This document shows positions 33,693 to 44,898 of a stretch of 64,000 bases of DNA, in pieces. Position numbers and translations under genes: made by a program. Position 1 is the stretch's first letter; every line of letters begins with the position of its first letter. The DNA is taken from assembly GCA_004519485.1 (NCBI GenBank), contig CP038127.1, positions 248,001-312,000 of the forward strand, given 5' to 3'. The stretch is from Nannochloropsis oceanica. Lineage: Eukaryota; Sar; Eustigmatophyceae; Eustigmatales; Monodopsidaceae. The notes under the pieces were generated by a model that searched no databases, was not told the DNA's origin, and saw only the letters and a program-made list of their open reading frames with translations.

Positions 33693-35843
33693 CTACTTCT
33701 GCGGGCCCGTCTTGAGCTTCAGCACGGCCTGGAACGCCTCCTGGGGCACCGCCACCCTGCCCATGGTCTTCATCCTCTTTTTCCCTTTAGCCTGCTTCTG
33801 GAGCAGCTTCTTCTTCCGGCTTACATCGCCGCCGTAGCACTTGGCCAGAACGTCTTTCCTCATGGCTGAGATAGCACAGGACGCGATCACCTTGCCTCCA
33901 ATGCATGCCTGGATCGGGACCTTGAACATCTGCCGCGGAATTAACTCCTTCAGCTTTTCCGTGAGAGCCTTCCCAACCGGGTAGCTCTTATCTCTGTGGA
34001 CGATGCAGGCCAAGGGCGAGGCTTCCTCGTCATTGATTCTCACATCTAGTTTGACAAGGTCATTCTCCCTGTAGCCAGTGAGGCTGTACTCCATGCTCGC
34101 GTACCCCTTGCTCCGACTCTTTAGCTCATCGAAAAAGTCAGTGATCACCTCCGCCAAGGGCATGTCGTAGATCAGGGCCGACCGGGTGGGCGTCAGGTAT
34201 TTCATCTCTTTCAGCTCCCCCCTCTTATCTTGCGCCAGCTCCATTAAGGCTCCCGTGTATTCAGTGGGAGAAAGCATCTCCACTCTCACGTACGGCTCTT
34301 GGATCTCCTTTCGCTCCGTTGGCGGGGGCAGCTTGGCCGGCGAGTCTACTAGAAGCTCCTCGTCTTTGTTCGAGATGACCTTGTAGACGACTGAGGGCGC
34401 CGTTACGATCAGGTCTAGGTTGTACTCCCTCTCCAGCCTCTCCTGCACGATATCCATGTGCAAGAGGCCCAAGAAGCCGACGCGGAAGCCGAAGCCCATG
34501 GCCGAGTTCTTCTCCGGCTCGAACGAGATGGCCGCGTCGTTCAGCTTCAACTTCCCCAGGCTCTCCCTCAGCACCTCGAACTGGTCCGCGTCCACAGGAA
34601 AGAGCCCCGCGTACACCGTGGGCTTGGCCTCGGCGTACCCCGGCAGCGCCTCCGAAGCCCCCCCCTTGGCGTTGGTCACCGTGTCCCCCACCCTGGCGTC
34701 CTCCACCGACTTGATCCCCGCGGAGAGGTAGCCCACCTCCCCGGCTCTCAGCACGTCTACGGTTCGTTTCTCGGGCGTCATGAAGCCCACCTCCACTACC
34801 TCGTACTCCTTCCCCGACGCCATGAACTTCACGCGGTCCTTCGGCCGGATCTCGCCATCCACTACCCGGAAGTACACCACCACGCCCCGATACGGACAAT
34901 AATAGCTGTCGAAAATCAGTGCCTTGAGCGGCCCTCCAGTGGGAGGTGCTGGAGGAGGAACACGTGCCACAATTGTCTCCAGAATATCTTCAATCCCAAT
35001 CCCGCTCTTGGCCGAGCAACGCACGGCGTCCGTGCAGTCCAAGCCCACGGTCTGCTCGATCTCTTGCTGCACTCGATCGGGCTCCGCGGCGGGGAGGTCT
35101 ATTTTATTGAGGCAGGGAATGATTTCCAGGTCGTTTTCCAGAGCAAGGTAGACGTTGGCGAGTGTTTGAGCCTCGACGCCTTGCGCTGCATCCACCACAA
35201 GCAACGCCCCCTCACAGGCGGCGAGGGAGCGGGAAACTTCGTAGGAAAAGTCCACATGGCCGGGCGTGTCAATAAGGTTCAAAATGTAATCCTCCCCATC
35301 TTTTGCGCGGTAGAGCATGCGCGCCGCGTTGAGCTTGATGGTAATACCTCGTTCGCGCTCGATGTCCATGCTATCCAAAAGCTGCGCCTTCATGTCCCTC
35401 GTCGCCACCGTCTTCGTACTCTCCAACAATCGATCCGCCAACGTGCTCTTTCCATGGTCAATATGTGCAATAATACTGAAGTTTCGTACACGTTTAACGT
35501 CGTACTTGCCTAGCTCCGCCAGCGAAGCCGCCGCGGTCGGCTTGTTTTTCTCCTCCTTCTTCTCCCGCTCCGCTGCCTCCTTGTCCTTGACGGCTTTCGC
35601 CTTGTTGGAAGCCGCGGCAACAGCCTTGGCATCTTCAGTGGTGGCACGAAGGCGGGTTAGGGCGTTGGGGACGGGCTGATGTTTTGATGAGAAGGACAGG
35701 GGGGAGGCAACAGCAGCGGCAGCGGCTCTTCTGCTCCTGTTGCTCATGCAAGCAGTGGGAAGGAGAAAGCCCGCCGTCTGCTCCACCGCTAGCAGCGTCA
35801 GGAGAACGAGGGGAAGAATAATCTGGGAAGTTTGCCGCCTCAT
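33693..35843 (-). CDS. lepA: LepA/EF4 translational GTPase, plastid-targeted
   Basis: 716 residues from the ATG at 35843. The frame stays open further upstream, but this start gives a clear signal peptide ([19 protein letters not shown]) with Gly-Phe at the likely cleavage site, as expected for plastid import through four membranes. After a Lys/Ala-rich transit region come the GTPase motifs: G1 [16 protein letters not shown], switch region RERGITI, G3 DTPGHVDF and G4 NKID. The LepA-specific end is intact ([20 protein letters not shown]). LepA back-translocates or remodels stalled ribosomes, and chloroplast LepA supports translation under stress. Length after targeting removal is close to bacterial LepA (about 600). 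It shares a 383-nt divergent region with the DUF1499 gene. Confidence 0.95.
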   Translation of the reverse strand: MRRQTSQIILPLVLLTLLAVEQTAGFLLPTACMSNRSRRAAAAAVASPLSFSSKHQPVPNALTRLRATTEDAKAVAAASNKAKAVKDKEAAEREKKEEKNKPTAAASLAELGKYDVKRVRNFSIIAHIDHGKSTLADRLLESTKTVATRDMKAQLLDSMDIERERGITIKLNAARMLYRAKDGEDYILNLIDTPGHVDFSYEVSRSLAACEGALLVVDAAQGVEAQTLANVYLALENDLEIIPCLNKIDLPAAEPDRVQQEIEQTVGLDCTDAVRCSAKSGIGIEDILETIVARVPPPAPPTGGPLKALIFDSYYCPYRGVVVYFRVVDGEIRPKDRVKFMASGKEYEVVEVGFMTPEKRTVDVLRAGEVGYLSAGIKSVEDARVGDTVTNAKGGASEALPGYAEAKPTVYAGLFPVDADQFEVLRESLGKLKLNDAAISFEPEKNSAMGFGFRVGFLGLLHMDIVQERLEREYNLDLIVTAPSVVYKVISNKDEELLVDSPAKLPPPTERKEIQEPYVRVEMLSPTEYTGALMELAQDKRGELKEMKYLTPTRSALIYDMPLAEVITDFFDELKSRSKGYASMEYSLTGYRENDLVKLDVRINDEEASPLACIVHRDKSYPVGKALTEKLKELIPRQMFKVPIQACIGGKVIASCAISAMRKDVLAKCYGGDVSRKKKLLQKQAKGKKRMKTMGRVAVPQEAFQAVLKLKTGPQK

Positions 35844-36226
35844 TGTGCTAGTCGTGTGCGTCGGGTGTACGTTGGGGCTATGATATGCAAGTACGAAGCT
35901 GGAAGAGAGGTGGATGAGGAGGAGGAGGAGGGAGGATACCCTTGCTTTTGTCGTCGGTAGCTTTTGGCAAACACTGGCCCGTGCCCCTTGGTTTGCAGCC
36001 TGTTTAGAGGAGAAGGTGAATTGATTGGACGAGGAGGACATGCTCATGGTAGGTATGGTAGATGTGGTAATAAGAGAGGAGGGCAAGCAGTAGAGACTCG
36101 GAGGAGTTGACATAATGATGTGGCCATGAGTCATGGTCATCTTCCGTTCTTGGCGACCGCGTGAAAGCCTTACTAACTCGCACAAACCAACATGTAAACA
36201 CACAGGACTCGTCCCTGACTAAGACG
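35844..36226. promoter_or_regulatory. divergent promoter region (lepA / DUF1499 gene)
   Basis: Shared upstream DNA of two plastid-targeted proteins on opposite strands. Co-regulation is plausible. I recognise no specific binding site. Confidence 0.4.
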
Positions 36227-37171
36227 ATGACGACAACCCCACCAAGGAGACGGAGTACGTGTCGGCCGCTCAGCTTTCCCTCCTTCGCTTTCTCATGTTC
36301 ATCATCACCCTCCTCATTGATGCTGCTGCTGGTCCTCCTTCTGCCCTTGCAACTCGAGGGCACCACCGCGTTCGGCATTGGGGGCCCAGGCATGTGCATA
36401 AGGGAGAGTAAGAGACATCCTCGCAGCCCTATCATGATGGCCGCTCAGTCAAACGACAAGGGGCTTTCCCGTGAGCGGTATCTGCGTTGGTCCTCCACCA
36501 CCACCGCTTTTCTGTTGGCCGCGGCGACTGGTGTGACATTCGCTCCTCGAGCGACCCATGCACGAACACAGCCCCTGGGGGTGATTGATGAGCTGTTGGC
36601 TGAGTGCCCAACGGAGAAGAGTTGTACCTCTAGCCAAGATGACCGGCCGCCTGTCTTTCAGGAGCCTTGGCAGTACGATGATTCAACGCAAGAAAAGGCC
36701 ATGCGCCGTTTAAAAGCTTACGTAGAAAGTATGCCGGGCGTGGAGGTGATAACCGCCGAGGAGGGTTACCTGCGTGCGGATCTCACGGAGGGTGGAAAGA
36801 TAAACGAGATAGAATTTTATTTCACCCCCAATGACAGCATCATTCAATTTCGCGCGGCCCGTCGAGGAGAAGGAGACGACAAGGGGGCCAATCAAAAGCG
36901 AATGGAAAAAATGAGGATCGCCCTAGGATTTGAAAAGATCCCTGTCCTGCGCAATCGGCGACGGGCTTTATTCTTTCTCGAAAGTCCGCTGGATGGGTGG
37001 GGTCCCTCCTACAGGGATGATGCTCCAAGCCCTGAAGAGCTGCAATCACAGCAGGCCTACAAAGACAACGACCCCAAGTCTCCAGAATGGGGAAAGCCCT
37101 CCCCCTACCCCAGTTTCCTGCAAGGTGGAACTTTCCTGCGTCAAGAAGGGAGGGCACTAAATAGCAATTGA
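36227..37171 (+). CDS. DUF1499 family protein, plastid/thylakoid-targeted
   Basis: 314 residues; the first in-frame ATG is 36227 (MTTTPPRRRSTCRP). A signal peptide (LMLLLVLLLPLQLEGTTAF) ends at Ala-Phe. A second hydrophobic stretch (TTAFLLAAATGVTFAPRATHA) lies about 50 residues later. This tripartite pattern suggests delivery to the thylakoid lumen or membrane. The DUF1499 core starts at CPTEKSCTSS and includes EEGYLRADLTE, INEIEFYFTPNDSIIQFRAA and RIALGFEKIP. DUF1499 proteins are common in cyanobacteria and plastids, and their biochemical role is unknown. Neighbouring lepA is also plastid-directed. Confidence 0.85.
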   Translation: MTTTPPRRRSTCRPLSFPSFAFSCSSSPSSLMLLLVLLLPLQLEGTTAFGIGGPGMCIRESKRHPRSPIMMAAQSNDKGLSRERYLRWSSTTTAFLLAAATGVTFAPRATHARTQPLGVIDELLAECPTEKSCTSSQDDRPPVFQEPWQYDDSTQEKAMRRLKAYVESMPGVEVITAEEGYLRADLTEGGKINEIEFYFTPNDSIIQFRAARRGEGDDKGANQKRMEKMRIALGFEKIPVLRNRRRALFFLESPLDGWGPSYRDDAPSPEELQSQQAYKDNDPKSPEWGKPSPYPSFLQGGTFLRQEGRALNSN

Positions 37172-37644
37172 AATAGCAATTAGAACGGGGGAGGAGAGAG
37201 AGTGCGCCTGGAGTTGTAGTAGGCCTTCAAGTGTGGAATGTCTCTCTGCATAGATAGGGATGTTCCTCCGGCCGAGAGGGAAGGGAAAGGATGAGATGAA
37301 AGCAGAAGGGGTATGGAGAGGGAGAGAACGAGAGGAAATGAAGACGATGTATATGGAAGATATCTTGTTGGTTGATAACTAAAGCGGCGGTAGACAAGGG
37401 TTTTGATCTTCTTTTCTTTCCGCTCTTCTTTGTTACATTCATTTTCCTTTTCTTGTTTGTCTTCACCCTCGATCTCGAACGTGTTCTCGCCGGGCCCACA
37501 ATTTTCCATTTCTCCTTTTCTCCGCACCTGCCGTTACCGTTCAAAACAATGAACATACTCCTATTCCCTCCTCCCTTTCTGCGTCTCTGCCCCCATTTTC
37601 TTACACCCTCCCTTCCTTAGTTCCTCTGCTCCCCTCCTCGATGA
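37172..37644. other. convergent 3' spacer
   Basis: 3' UTRs of the DUF1499 gene (+) and PCCB (-). Purine-rich then pyrimidine-rich. No gene. Confidence 0.6.
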
Positions 37645-39300
37645 TTATAAAGGCACATTGCTGTGCTTCCGGTGCGGGTTTTCCACCTTCTTATTTCGCA
37701 GGATTTCCAATTCCTTGCAGAGATGCTGCCTCGTGCAGGCCGGGTCAATCACCTCATCAATATATCCCCTCTGAGCCGCCACCATCGGGTTCGCAAACCT
37801 GTCTGTGTACTTCAATGTGTTGGCCTCCACATCCTTGCCCCTGAAGATTATGCCCACGGCGCCCTTAGCGCCCATAACAGCGATCTCGGCCCCCGGCCAT
37901 GCAAAGTTCGCGTCGCCCCTCAGATGCTTACTCGACATGACGTCATAAGCCCCCCCGTAGGCCTTACGCGTGATCACCGTAACCTTCGGCACAGTTGCTT
38001 CAGCGTAGGCAAAGAGCAGCTTCGCGCCGTTTCGGATGATGCCGTTGTGCTCCTGATCCACCCCCGGCAAAAACCCCGGGACATCCACGAAAGTCACGAT
38101 CGGGATATTAAACGCATCGGCGAACCGCACAAACCTTCCCGCTTTCACCGACGAATTTATGTCCAAACATCCAGCCAGATGCGCCGGGTTGTTTGCGACG
38201 ATGGCGACCGGGTGGCCCTCCAAGCGTGCGAAACCCGTGACAATGTTCTTGGCGAAACCGGGCATAATCTCGAAAAAATTTCCTTCATCCACCACCTTCT
38301 TTACAACTTCCGCCATATCATACGGATGATTGGGGTCATCTGGGCACAAATAGCGCAGGCAGGGCTCTTGACGATGGCGCGAGTCTTCAGTGTGCACGGC
38401 TGGGGGCTTCTCGCGTGAATTTAGCGGAAGGAAATCGAGCAACAGCCTCGTAGCCCGCAGAGCCTCAATGTCATTGTCAAATGCGCAGTGGGCCACGCCC
38501 GACATGGTGGTGTGTGTCTCTGCGCCCCCCAGCTCCTCTTGCGAGATCTCCTCCTGTGTCACGGTCCTGACGACATCCGGCCCTGTCACAAACATGTACG
38601 AAGTCCGACGCACCATGAAAATAAAATCGGTCATCGCCGGCGAGTACACCGCACCCCCCGCACATGGACCCATGACCAAGCTGATCTGAGGCACTACTCC
38701 TGACGCATTCACATTGCGCTGAAACACCTCGGCGTACCCACCCAGCGAATCGACCCCTTCCTGGATGCGCGCACCCCCCGAGTCGTTTAGCCCAATGACA
38801 GGCACGCCCGACTGCACTGCCTTGTCCATAATCTTGCAAATCTTCTGCGCGTGCGTTTCAGACAATGATCCACCAAATACGGTGAAATCCTGACTAAACA
38901 CATAGACAGGGCGCCCATTCACGGTTCCCCAGCCCGTTACCACGCCATCCCCCGGGTACATCTCGTCTTGCATCCCAAAGTCCGTGCATCGATGCGTCTT
39001 GAGCATGTCAGACTCCCGAAACGAGCCCTCATCCAGCAGCAATGATAGCCGCTCCCGTGCCGTAAGCTTGCCCTTGGCATGCTGCTTGGCCACACGTTTC
39101 TCTCCCCCGCCTTGCAAGGCCTTGGCCCGTTCCTCCTCCAGGCGCACACGGAAGGCATTCTTGAGTGTCACTACGCTCGGCCGGTCCGCCACGGCCTTGA
39201 TCTTGGATGAGAACGACTGCTGCTGCCGCACCAGCGTGCTGTTGCTTTGGCGCAGCAGCAGCTGGGTCAGGCGCAAGCGAGGGGACAAGATGGCGTTCAT
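37645..39300 (-). CDS. PCCB: propionyl-CoA carboxylase beta subunit, mitochondrial
   Basis: Single exon, 551 residues from the ATG at 39300. An Arg/Leu/Ser-rich N terminus ([20 protein letters not shown]) looks like a mitochondrial presequence. The carboxyltransferase domain is complete. [73 protein letters not shown] and the C-terminal [20 protein letters not shown] are all present. The enzyme transfers carboxyl from carboxybiotin to propionyl-CoA, making methylmalonyl-CoA from odd-chain fats and branched amino acids. The length and the MTDFIFM block favour PCCB over methylcrotonyl-CoA carboxylase beta. The biotin-bearing alpha subunit is not in this window. Confidence 0.95.
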   Translation of the reverse strand: MNAILSPRLRLTQLLLRQSNSTLVRQQQSFSSKIKAVADRPSVVTLKNAFRVRLEEERAKALQGGGEKRVAKQHAKGKLTARERLSLLLDEGSFRESDMLKTHRCTDFGMQDEMYPGDGVVTGWGTVNGRPVYVFSQDFTVFGGSLSETHAQKICKIMDKAVQSGVPVIGLNDSGGARIQEGVDSLGGYAEVFQRNVNASGVVPQISLVMGPCAGGAVYSPAMTDFIFMVRRTSYMFVTGPDVVRTVTQEEISQEELGGAETHTTMSGVAHCAFDNDIEALRATRLLLDFLPLNSREKPPAVHTEDSRHRQEPCLRYLCPDDPNHPYDMAEVVKKVVDEGNFFEIMPGFAKNIVTGFARLEGHPVAIVANNPAHLAGCLDINSSVKAGRFVRFADAFNIPIVTFVDVPGFLPGVDQEHNGIIRNGAKLLFAYAEATVPKVTVITRKAYGGAYDVMSSKHLRGDANFAWPGAEIAVMGAKGAVGIIFRGKDVEANTLKYTDRFANPMVAAQRGYIDEVIDPACTRQHLCKELEILRNKKVENPHRKHSNVPL

Positions 39301-39771
39301 GATGAAGGCAGTAGGCAGGCAGTGGATGATGATTCTTCACCAGATCCTTGGGGTTTTGATTGGGTCAAGCCGAGTGGAGGACGGTGGACAGAGCCGACGT
39401 GCTGCCTCGCCTCGCTCCAGCCTACACCAGTGACCTGCTGTTGGGCGATTGGAGGCTGTGATGGGTGACACATTAATTTCACTGATGTCTTGTGGACATA
39501 CCGTCCGACACGGCGAGTGAGCGAGAGCGACGAGTCTTCAAGTCTTAGAAATTGTTCCCTGGCCTTCGCATCACACACACTCACACTTCTCAACGTACGT
39601 ACAACCCACGCGCATAGATAAAGGCTGCAAAACAGCAGAGTTTTCGCAAGGCGCCACGGGTAAGGTCGCAAGCCATCCTCTCATCCCCCCGTCGTCGTTT
39701 TTTTCTCTATCATCCCGCGTAACCGAACTCAGAGGTTCTACGCACCCTTTTCAGCACGCCAACTGGTCCTC
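39301..39771. promoter_or_regulatory. divergent promoter region (PCCB / DnaJ gene)
   Basis: 471 nt between start codons on opposite strands. No open frame with recognisable content. No specific element identified. Confidence 0.4.
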
Positions 39772-40773
39772 ATGAGTAGCCACAGGGCATCCGACGACGA
39801 GGACTTGTCCTTGTACGACATTTTGGGATTGACCCGCACGTGCTCCGAAGATGACGTGAGGAAAGCTTATCGACGCCTGGCCCTCCAGATGCACCCAGAT
39901 CGAAATCTTGGCAACGAAGAAGAGTCCCGACAAGTGTTTATGCTCGTTGGTGAGGCATATGAGGTGTTGAGTGATCCTGAACGACGTGCTGTCTACGACC
40001 GCTTCGGACGGGAGGGGCTGGCGGCCCACGACCAAGGGCATCGGCACCCTGCTTCTGCACCTCCCTCTCCCGCGGCTCCTGCAGGTGATGCATTTCATGC
40101 AGGCGGCGATGGTAGCTTTTCTTATCATGACGATGCTGATTTCGGGTTTAGGCATGCGCAAAGCATTTTTGACGCCTTCTTCGCGCAGGAGAGTGACTGG
40201 AATTTCGGAGGATTCGGTGGTGCCAGAGGACGGGGAGGAGGAGGAGGAGGAGTAGCAGGGGCGTTTTTTGGTCATGGTGTTTTCAATCATCCTTTTTTCC
40301 ATGGTGGTGGTAGTGGAATGTATCAGCAGCAGGGAGGATTTGATCCGTTTGGGCCTTTTGCAGGCATGCCGGGAATGGGTGGAAGGGGGGGCGGGTACCA
40401 GCAGCAATTTCAGAGCAGTAGCAGTGGTGGTGGTGTTTATCTCACTACAAACAGCAATGGCGGGGGGACAAGCAGTAGTAGCAGTACTTATGCTGTTGGT
40501 GGTGGAGGGGGAGGAGTGGTGTCTTCTTCGAGCAGCATGAGTAGTGGTGGGATGGGAGGGGGGGTGCGGCGGTCGGTCAGGACGGCGACCACAGTGGGGG
40601 CAGGTGGTAGGAGCCGAACGAGGACGGAAACGACGACGACGTACCCAGACGGACGGAGTGAGACAACGGTGGAAGAGTGGGAGGAGGACGTGCCACGGGC
40701 AGAAGGAGAAGGGCATTACATGCAGCAGGTGCAGCACCAGCGAGGCACGAGGACGCAAGGGTGGACGCGGTAG
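39772..40773 (+). CDS. J-domain co-chaperone, DNAJB type
   Basis: Single exon, 333 residues. The J domain is at residues 12-80 (LYDILGLTRTCSEDDVRKAY, then LQMHPDRN with the essential HPD, then AYEVLSDPERRAVYDRFG). A Gly/Phe/Ser-rich middle (FFGHGVFNHPFFHGGGSGM) and a C-terminal stretch with RTRTETTTTYPDGRSETTVE follow. This layout resembles DNAJB6/DNAJB2-like type II proteins, which lack the zinc finger and hold aggregation-prone clients for Hsp70. No signal peptide or membrane segment, so it is probably cytosolic or nuclear. Confidence 0.9.
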   Translation: MSSHRASDDEDLSLYDILGLTRTCSEDDVRKAYRRLALQMHPDRNLGNEEESRQVFMLVGEAYEVLSDPERRAVYDRFGREGLAAHDQGHRHPASAPPSPAAPAGDAFHAGGDGSFSYHDDADFGFRHAQSIFDAFFAQESDWNFGGFGGARGRGGGGGGVAGAFFGHGVFNHPFFHGGGSGMYQQQGGFDPFGPFAGMPGMGGRGGGYQQQFQSSSSGGGVYLTTNSNGGGTSSSSSTYAVGGGGGGVVSSSSSMSSGGMGGGVRRSVRTATTVGAGGRSRTRTETTTTYPDGRSETTVEEWEEDVPRAEGEGHYMQQVQHQRGTRTQGWTR

Positions 40774-41250
40774 AGGAACAAAGAGAGAGCCAGGATGGAG
40801 GCTTGTGCAGATATCAGAAAGGGAAGGGAGGATGTGTCTGGGGGCATGTCGGGGAACAAGAGAAAGACTTTGGTTATCATGCATAAAAAATATGTAAGGC
40901 ATCTACCTATCTGTCGATGTCTTCTTCTACGTGGTTGTTGGAGGGGAATTGGGCTTTGAAAGAGAATTCACTGTGCATGCATCTCCAGTTTCAGAAAATG
41001 AACTGTTGGCATGTGCATCACTCCAGAGCGTGAGTCTGCCTAGTAGAATCTTATCTATAGAGCGGAGAGGATGAAGAAGATGTAGTAAAGTAGGAGAAGA
41101 AAAAAAAAGAGGAATATAGGAAGTCCATCCTCGTTTTGACAAGGCGAGATAAACGAATGTCACTCTGAAGACACAGTGAATGCTTTATGAGTGCATTTGA
41201 TTTCCTTATGTCCTCATCGTCGTCGTTCTTCATTTAATTTCTACTTTGTA

Positions 41251-41287
41251 TGTTGTTGTTGTTGTTGTTGTTGTTGTTGGTTGTTGT
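41251..41287. repeat. (TTG)n microsatellite
   Basis: About twelve TTG units with one base interruption near 41280, in noncoding DNA. Confidence 0.9.
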
Positions 41288-41711
41288 ATTCGATCCTGCT
41301 TGGCTTTCTTCTTCAGTTATGGGAAAGGTGGAGCGCAGCACACTCTATGCAGGAATGAAAAATTGGTAGATCACATGAATGAAAAAAAGAGAGATGTACA
41401 CAATATGAATATGGTCGAGTCTCAATTGGAAAGCGGCCGCAGGGGCGCCTTGCCTTCTCCGTCCGTCTGAGTACTGTTCTCACAATTCTTGTCTCGGTGT
41501 GTAGCCCTTCTTAAAAGCCACTGCTGATCGTCCCCCCCCTCTCCCTCTACTTCTTCCTCTACCTCTCTCTTGCCCATTGCCTCTCTCTTATTAATCGTCT
41601 TTTTGCTTGCCTTAACGCATTTCCGCTCTCCCGGTCTCGGCCCTTCAGTCCAGTCCATGTTTCTCTATCTATATACTGCCTACATCAAACTAGCTACTTA
41701 TACTATTTCTG

Positions 41712-41752
41712 GCAGCAGCAGCAGCAGCAGCAGCAGTAGCAGCAGTAGCAGC
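41712..41752. repeat. (GCA)n microsatellite
   Basis: GCA run with two GTA interruptions in the presumed 3' flank of CDC14. Confidence 0.9.
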
Positions 41753-41895
41753 ACAAACGTGTGCTGCACCATAAAATTACAAATACTCTCGCTAATTTGT
41801 ATGTACTTTCCGTCCTTCCCTCCCTCCGTTTCTAACTCCTCCCTACCATATCCAAAAGCTAATCTCTCTAATGCACCCTTTCTTCCTTCCCTTCT

Positions 41896-43963
41896 TTACG
41901 TGACAGCTCTCCGGTGCTGTTCTAGCTGGAGCATTGCCCGTCGGTGCAACAACGAGTCACCCTGGCTAGCTTGATAACCCTCCTTCTCACTGTCCAGTTC
42001 CTTTCCACCACTGCTGGTGGTAAATTTAGGGGGATTATTTATCAAATCCCTATTACAAGCCTTCAAGAGCTCGCCCGTCGCCGTCACCACTCCACCCGCG
42101 TTCTGCTGCTGTTGCTGCCGCTGTCGCTCAGCCCCTGTTTCTTTCTCCTCTTTCTCAGCATACTCCTCCTCCTGAGCATCCCCGAATTCAATTTGGTCCT
42201 CCGCCATCAATACCTTGCCCTGTTTCGCTCCCTCCTTCCCTCCCATCCACCCACCACCACTGTTGCTGCTCCCTGCCCCGGTCACCGCCAGAGGATTGCT
42301 CCTCAATCCTTCTCTCCTAGACGTAGAAACCTCTCCTTCCTCTTTCCCTCTGGCAGCATCAGCTACAGCCTCCTTCTCCATCAGCTTCTGAAGCCTATAG
42401 GCATCCCCCTGCCTCCACATCACACTCTCCATCTCCTGTATATAATGCTGCTGCGGCCCAATGATCGAGCCCGGCCTAGTTACTCTCAACCACCCGATCG
42501 CCTCGGCCGCCGTGAATCGATAATGCTTCATCAAGTAGCACGCGATACATGTGCCCGTCCGCCCCAAGCCAGCTTTGCAATGGACGGCGATGGCGCCCTC
42601 AGTGGCCTCGCAGGCGGAAAGAAATGTTTGAAGGATGGTGTTGGTGGGGATGGAGCCATCGAGATAATAGAGCTCAAGGTGCTTGAGGCCCAGGGAGGTG
42701 AACCTGAGGGAAGGGGGTATAGAGGGAGGGCGGGAGGGAACGAGGGATAAGTGGGTGGATGACATGGTGAAGAGGATGTCGTCGAGGTTACAGAGTACAT
42801 GATTGAGACATATCCGGGTGACCCTGAAGAAAGGGAGGGAGGGAGGGGGGGAGGGGATGCTTACTTGGTCTCGTCGTAGTACTTCTTGTTCAGCCTCACC
42901 ACCAACTGGACGTTTCTCTTCAGGAAATAGCCCGCATAGTCCTCCGGAGTGAGTGTGAAATAACCTTCGGGTGAGAGCTCGCGAGTATTGTGGGGGCCGG
43001 CGAAGGCCAAGAATTTGCCTTCGACGACCCAATTCAGATCGCCATTCTCTACCTGTAAAGTACGGTATATTAGAGCATTAAATGACTGATAAATGTAGCC
43101 CTCCCTCGCTACCTTCTTCCCTCTCTTCTTCCTTTTATATCTACCTGTTCGAAATGTTCATATTCTTCCACATTGAACCGTGAGAAATCAAAGAAATTAT
43201 AAAGCCGTGCCTTGGCCAGCCCCTTCAAGCAGTCCAAGATAGACAGCGGGTAGGTGCACAAGCAGGGGCTCGCATCGTGGAAGGTCGGGAAGGGCGGCGA
43301 GGTATGCCTGAACGGCTCATAAGCTTCTTCAGGAGTCTTGTCCAAATAGAGGATAGACCAGGCGGCGATGAGAAAAGCGGCATTCGTCCGCTTATGGGCG
43401 TGAGAGCCGCAGTAGTAGTAGATAATTTTGTCTCGCAGGGCCTCAGATTTGAGTTTACTATTGAGCCGTTGGCAGAAGCGGTAGGTCTGGGCCAGATTGA
43501 GCGGGCCAAAGTCGAGGAAGAAGTTCCAGTAGACAAGTTCAGAGTCCATGGTGAAGAAATGCGCTTTTTTGGTTGTTTCCTCGCTGGGCTTGCCCCGAAG
43601 AGGAACATAGTAGAGCCGGTCCTGTGAGGAGGGGAGGCGAAGGAGGGAGTGAGTAGAGTGATATGAGATGCCCACAGAAAAATATGGGTGCCAGCAAGGG
43701 TTGTGCAATTGAAAGTTTGGAAGAAGTTTTGATGGCGTGAAGGAGCGACGTACGAAAGCTGAACGCCATGGATAAGTGGACCAGCGTGAGTGCATCACAC
43801 ACATCGCCTGGGGAGTACACAATAGATAAAGACAGTCTCCTGAACCAAGCGCGGAATAGGAAACTAAAAACATGATGGCTTGTATTGCAAGAGAACGCGA
43901 TAATCGCTTTTGGGGACTTACCGGCAGGATCTCGGTCGCGGACGCGAGCTCTGCGTCCGTCAT
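41896..43963 (-). CDS. CDC14: Cdc14 dual-specificity protein phosphatase
   Basis: Exons on the minus strand: 43963-43922, 43621-43145, 43052-42865 and 42703-41896. Phases 0, 0 and 2 agree throughout and give 504 residues. The N-terminal DSP-like domain has [39 protein letters not shown] and [17 protein letters not shown]. The catalytic domain has [20 protein letters not shown] and the signature [20 protein letters not shown], with the catalytic Cys and Arg, then [12 protein letters not shown]. Cdc14 reverses proline-directed CDK phosphorylation and acts in mitotic exit, cytokinesis and cilia. The C-terminal tail is Gln/Glu-rich and disordered. Exon 1 is short (14 residues, [14 protein letters not shown]); an additional in-frame exon between exons 1 and 2 is possible. 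Confidence 0.9.
43754..43807 (-). other. possible 54-nt cassette exon of CDC14
   Basis: Between exons 1 and 2 there is a stop-free 54-nt segment with a good acceptor (TACTCCCCAG) and donor (GTACGT), phase 0 on both sides. It would add 18 residues ([18 protein letters not shown]). Cdc14 homologues do not need it, so it may be alternatively used or spurious. Confidence 0.25.
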
Positions 43964-44070
43964 TATTGGCACCAGAAGGCAAGCGAAGACGTCCTCCTTC
44001 TTGGGTGCACCTCTGGGTGAGAAAGTTTTGGTAGAATGGAGATGCGTGTGAGAATGTGTCGTCTTGGCAA

Positions 44071-44541
44071 TCAATTTTCGACTGCAGTAGTATTTAACGA
44101 GATCTTTTGAATGCAGGGCCTGTGGAGCCCGTGAGTCAAGTAGTAAGCCTCGACCCTGGCAACCGTGTCGTGTGCAACCGGTTGGTGGCAACCATCACAG
44201 CAGAGAGGCTGGTAGACAGGGCTTTGGAAGGAGGATTGGGCGAAGAGTCGTAGGTTGTGCAACATCATTGCGGCTAGGCTAGCGTTTCGCCCTTCCTCTG
44301 CCTGGTCTAGCAAAAGCGTGTAGTGCGCATTGCGAATTCGTCGAGTATTGAAAGGGTTGTTAGTAGGCGCACCATCCCCCGGGAACCATTGGCACAAAGC
44401 CCTGGAAAAGTCCAGAGGCACAAGTTTGGCGTTCTTACATGAGCGGACAGCTGGTGGACAACGACGCTGGTACCTGGTGGAGAGGCACGGCAGCGAAACT
44501 GCCTTTTCAACCACCAACAGTCTTAACGGCAACAACCTCAA
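44071..44541 (-). CDS. unrecognised open frame upstream of CDC14
   Basis: A 156-codon open stretch without an ATG at its beginning, so a 5' exon would be needed. The second half (AAMMLHNLRLFAQSSFQ, then LCCDGCHQPVAHDTVARVEA) looks protein-like and carries Cys-x2-Cys with later His and Cys. I recognise no family. It could be exon sequence of a small gene or chance. Confidence 0.2.
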   Translation of the reverse strand: MRLLPLRLLVVEKAVSLPCLSTRYQRRCPPAVRSCKNAKLVPLDFSRALCQWFPGDGAPTNNPFNTRRIRNAHYTLLLDQAEEGRNASLAAMMLHNLRLFAQSSFQSPVYQPLCCDGCHQPVAHDTVARVEAYYLTHGLHRPCIQKISLNTTAVEN

Positions 44542-44898
44542 CCGGCCGGAACGTTGGTGAGGAGGTAAGCGGTCCCCGCTTTTTCTTTACTTCATGTGCA
44601 TGCCAAGCGGCGGGATGACCATCCCTCCAAGCACAGTTCTAACACCCTGACCACAAATATGGTTGGCGAGGCGCTGCTTGATTGGATGGCCCCCCTTGAG
44701 ATCCTTTCTCGTCTACACCAGAGTCTGTGCTTGTGTTCATTTCAAGCACCCCTCGTTTGCTTCTTAATTCTTGCTTCCTGATCCAAATTTTTAGTAATTC
44801 CATTTTTCTACGCTGTCCTGGCAGCGCACATTGTACTCTCTTATTTCTTAATAGTTTCACCCCTTCATTCAACCTTCCACACAGACATCTTTTCTGTT
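44542..44898. other. spacer upstream of the small secreted-type frame
   Basis: 357 nt with no supported gene. It probably holds the promoter and 5' UTR of the 44899 frame, if that frame is real. Confidence 0.4.

Larger units (their letters stand above)
40774..41895. other. convergent spacer with microsatellites
   Basis: Between the stops of the DnaJ gene (+) and CDC14 (-). Contains a TTG run (41251-41287) and a GCA run (41712-41752). No gene supported. Confidence 0.5.
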
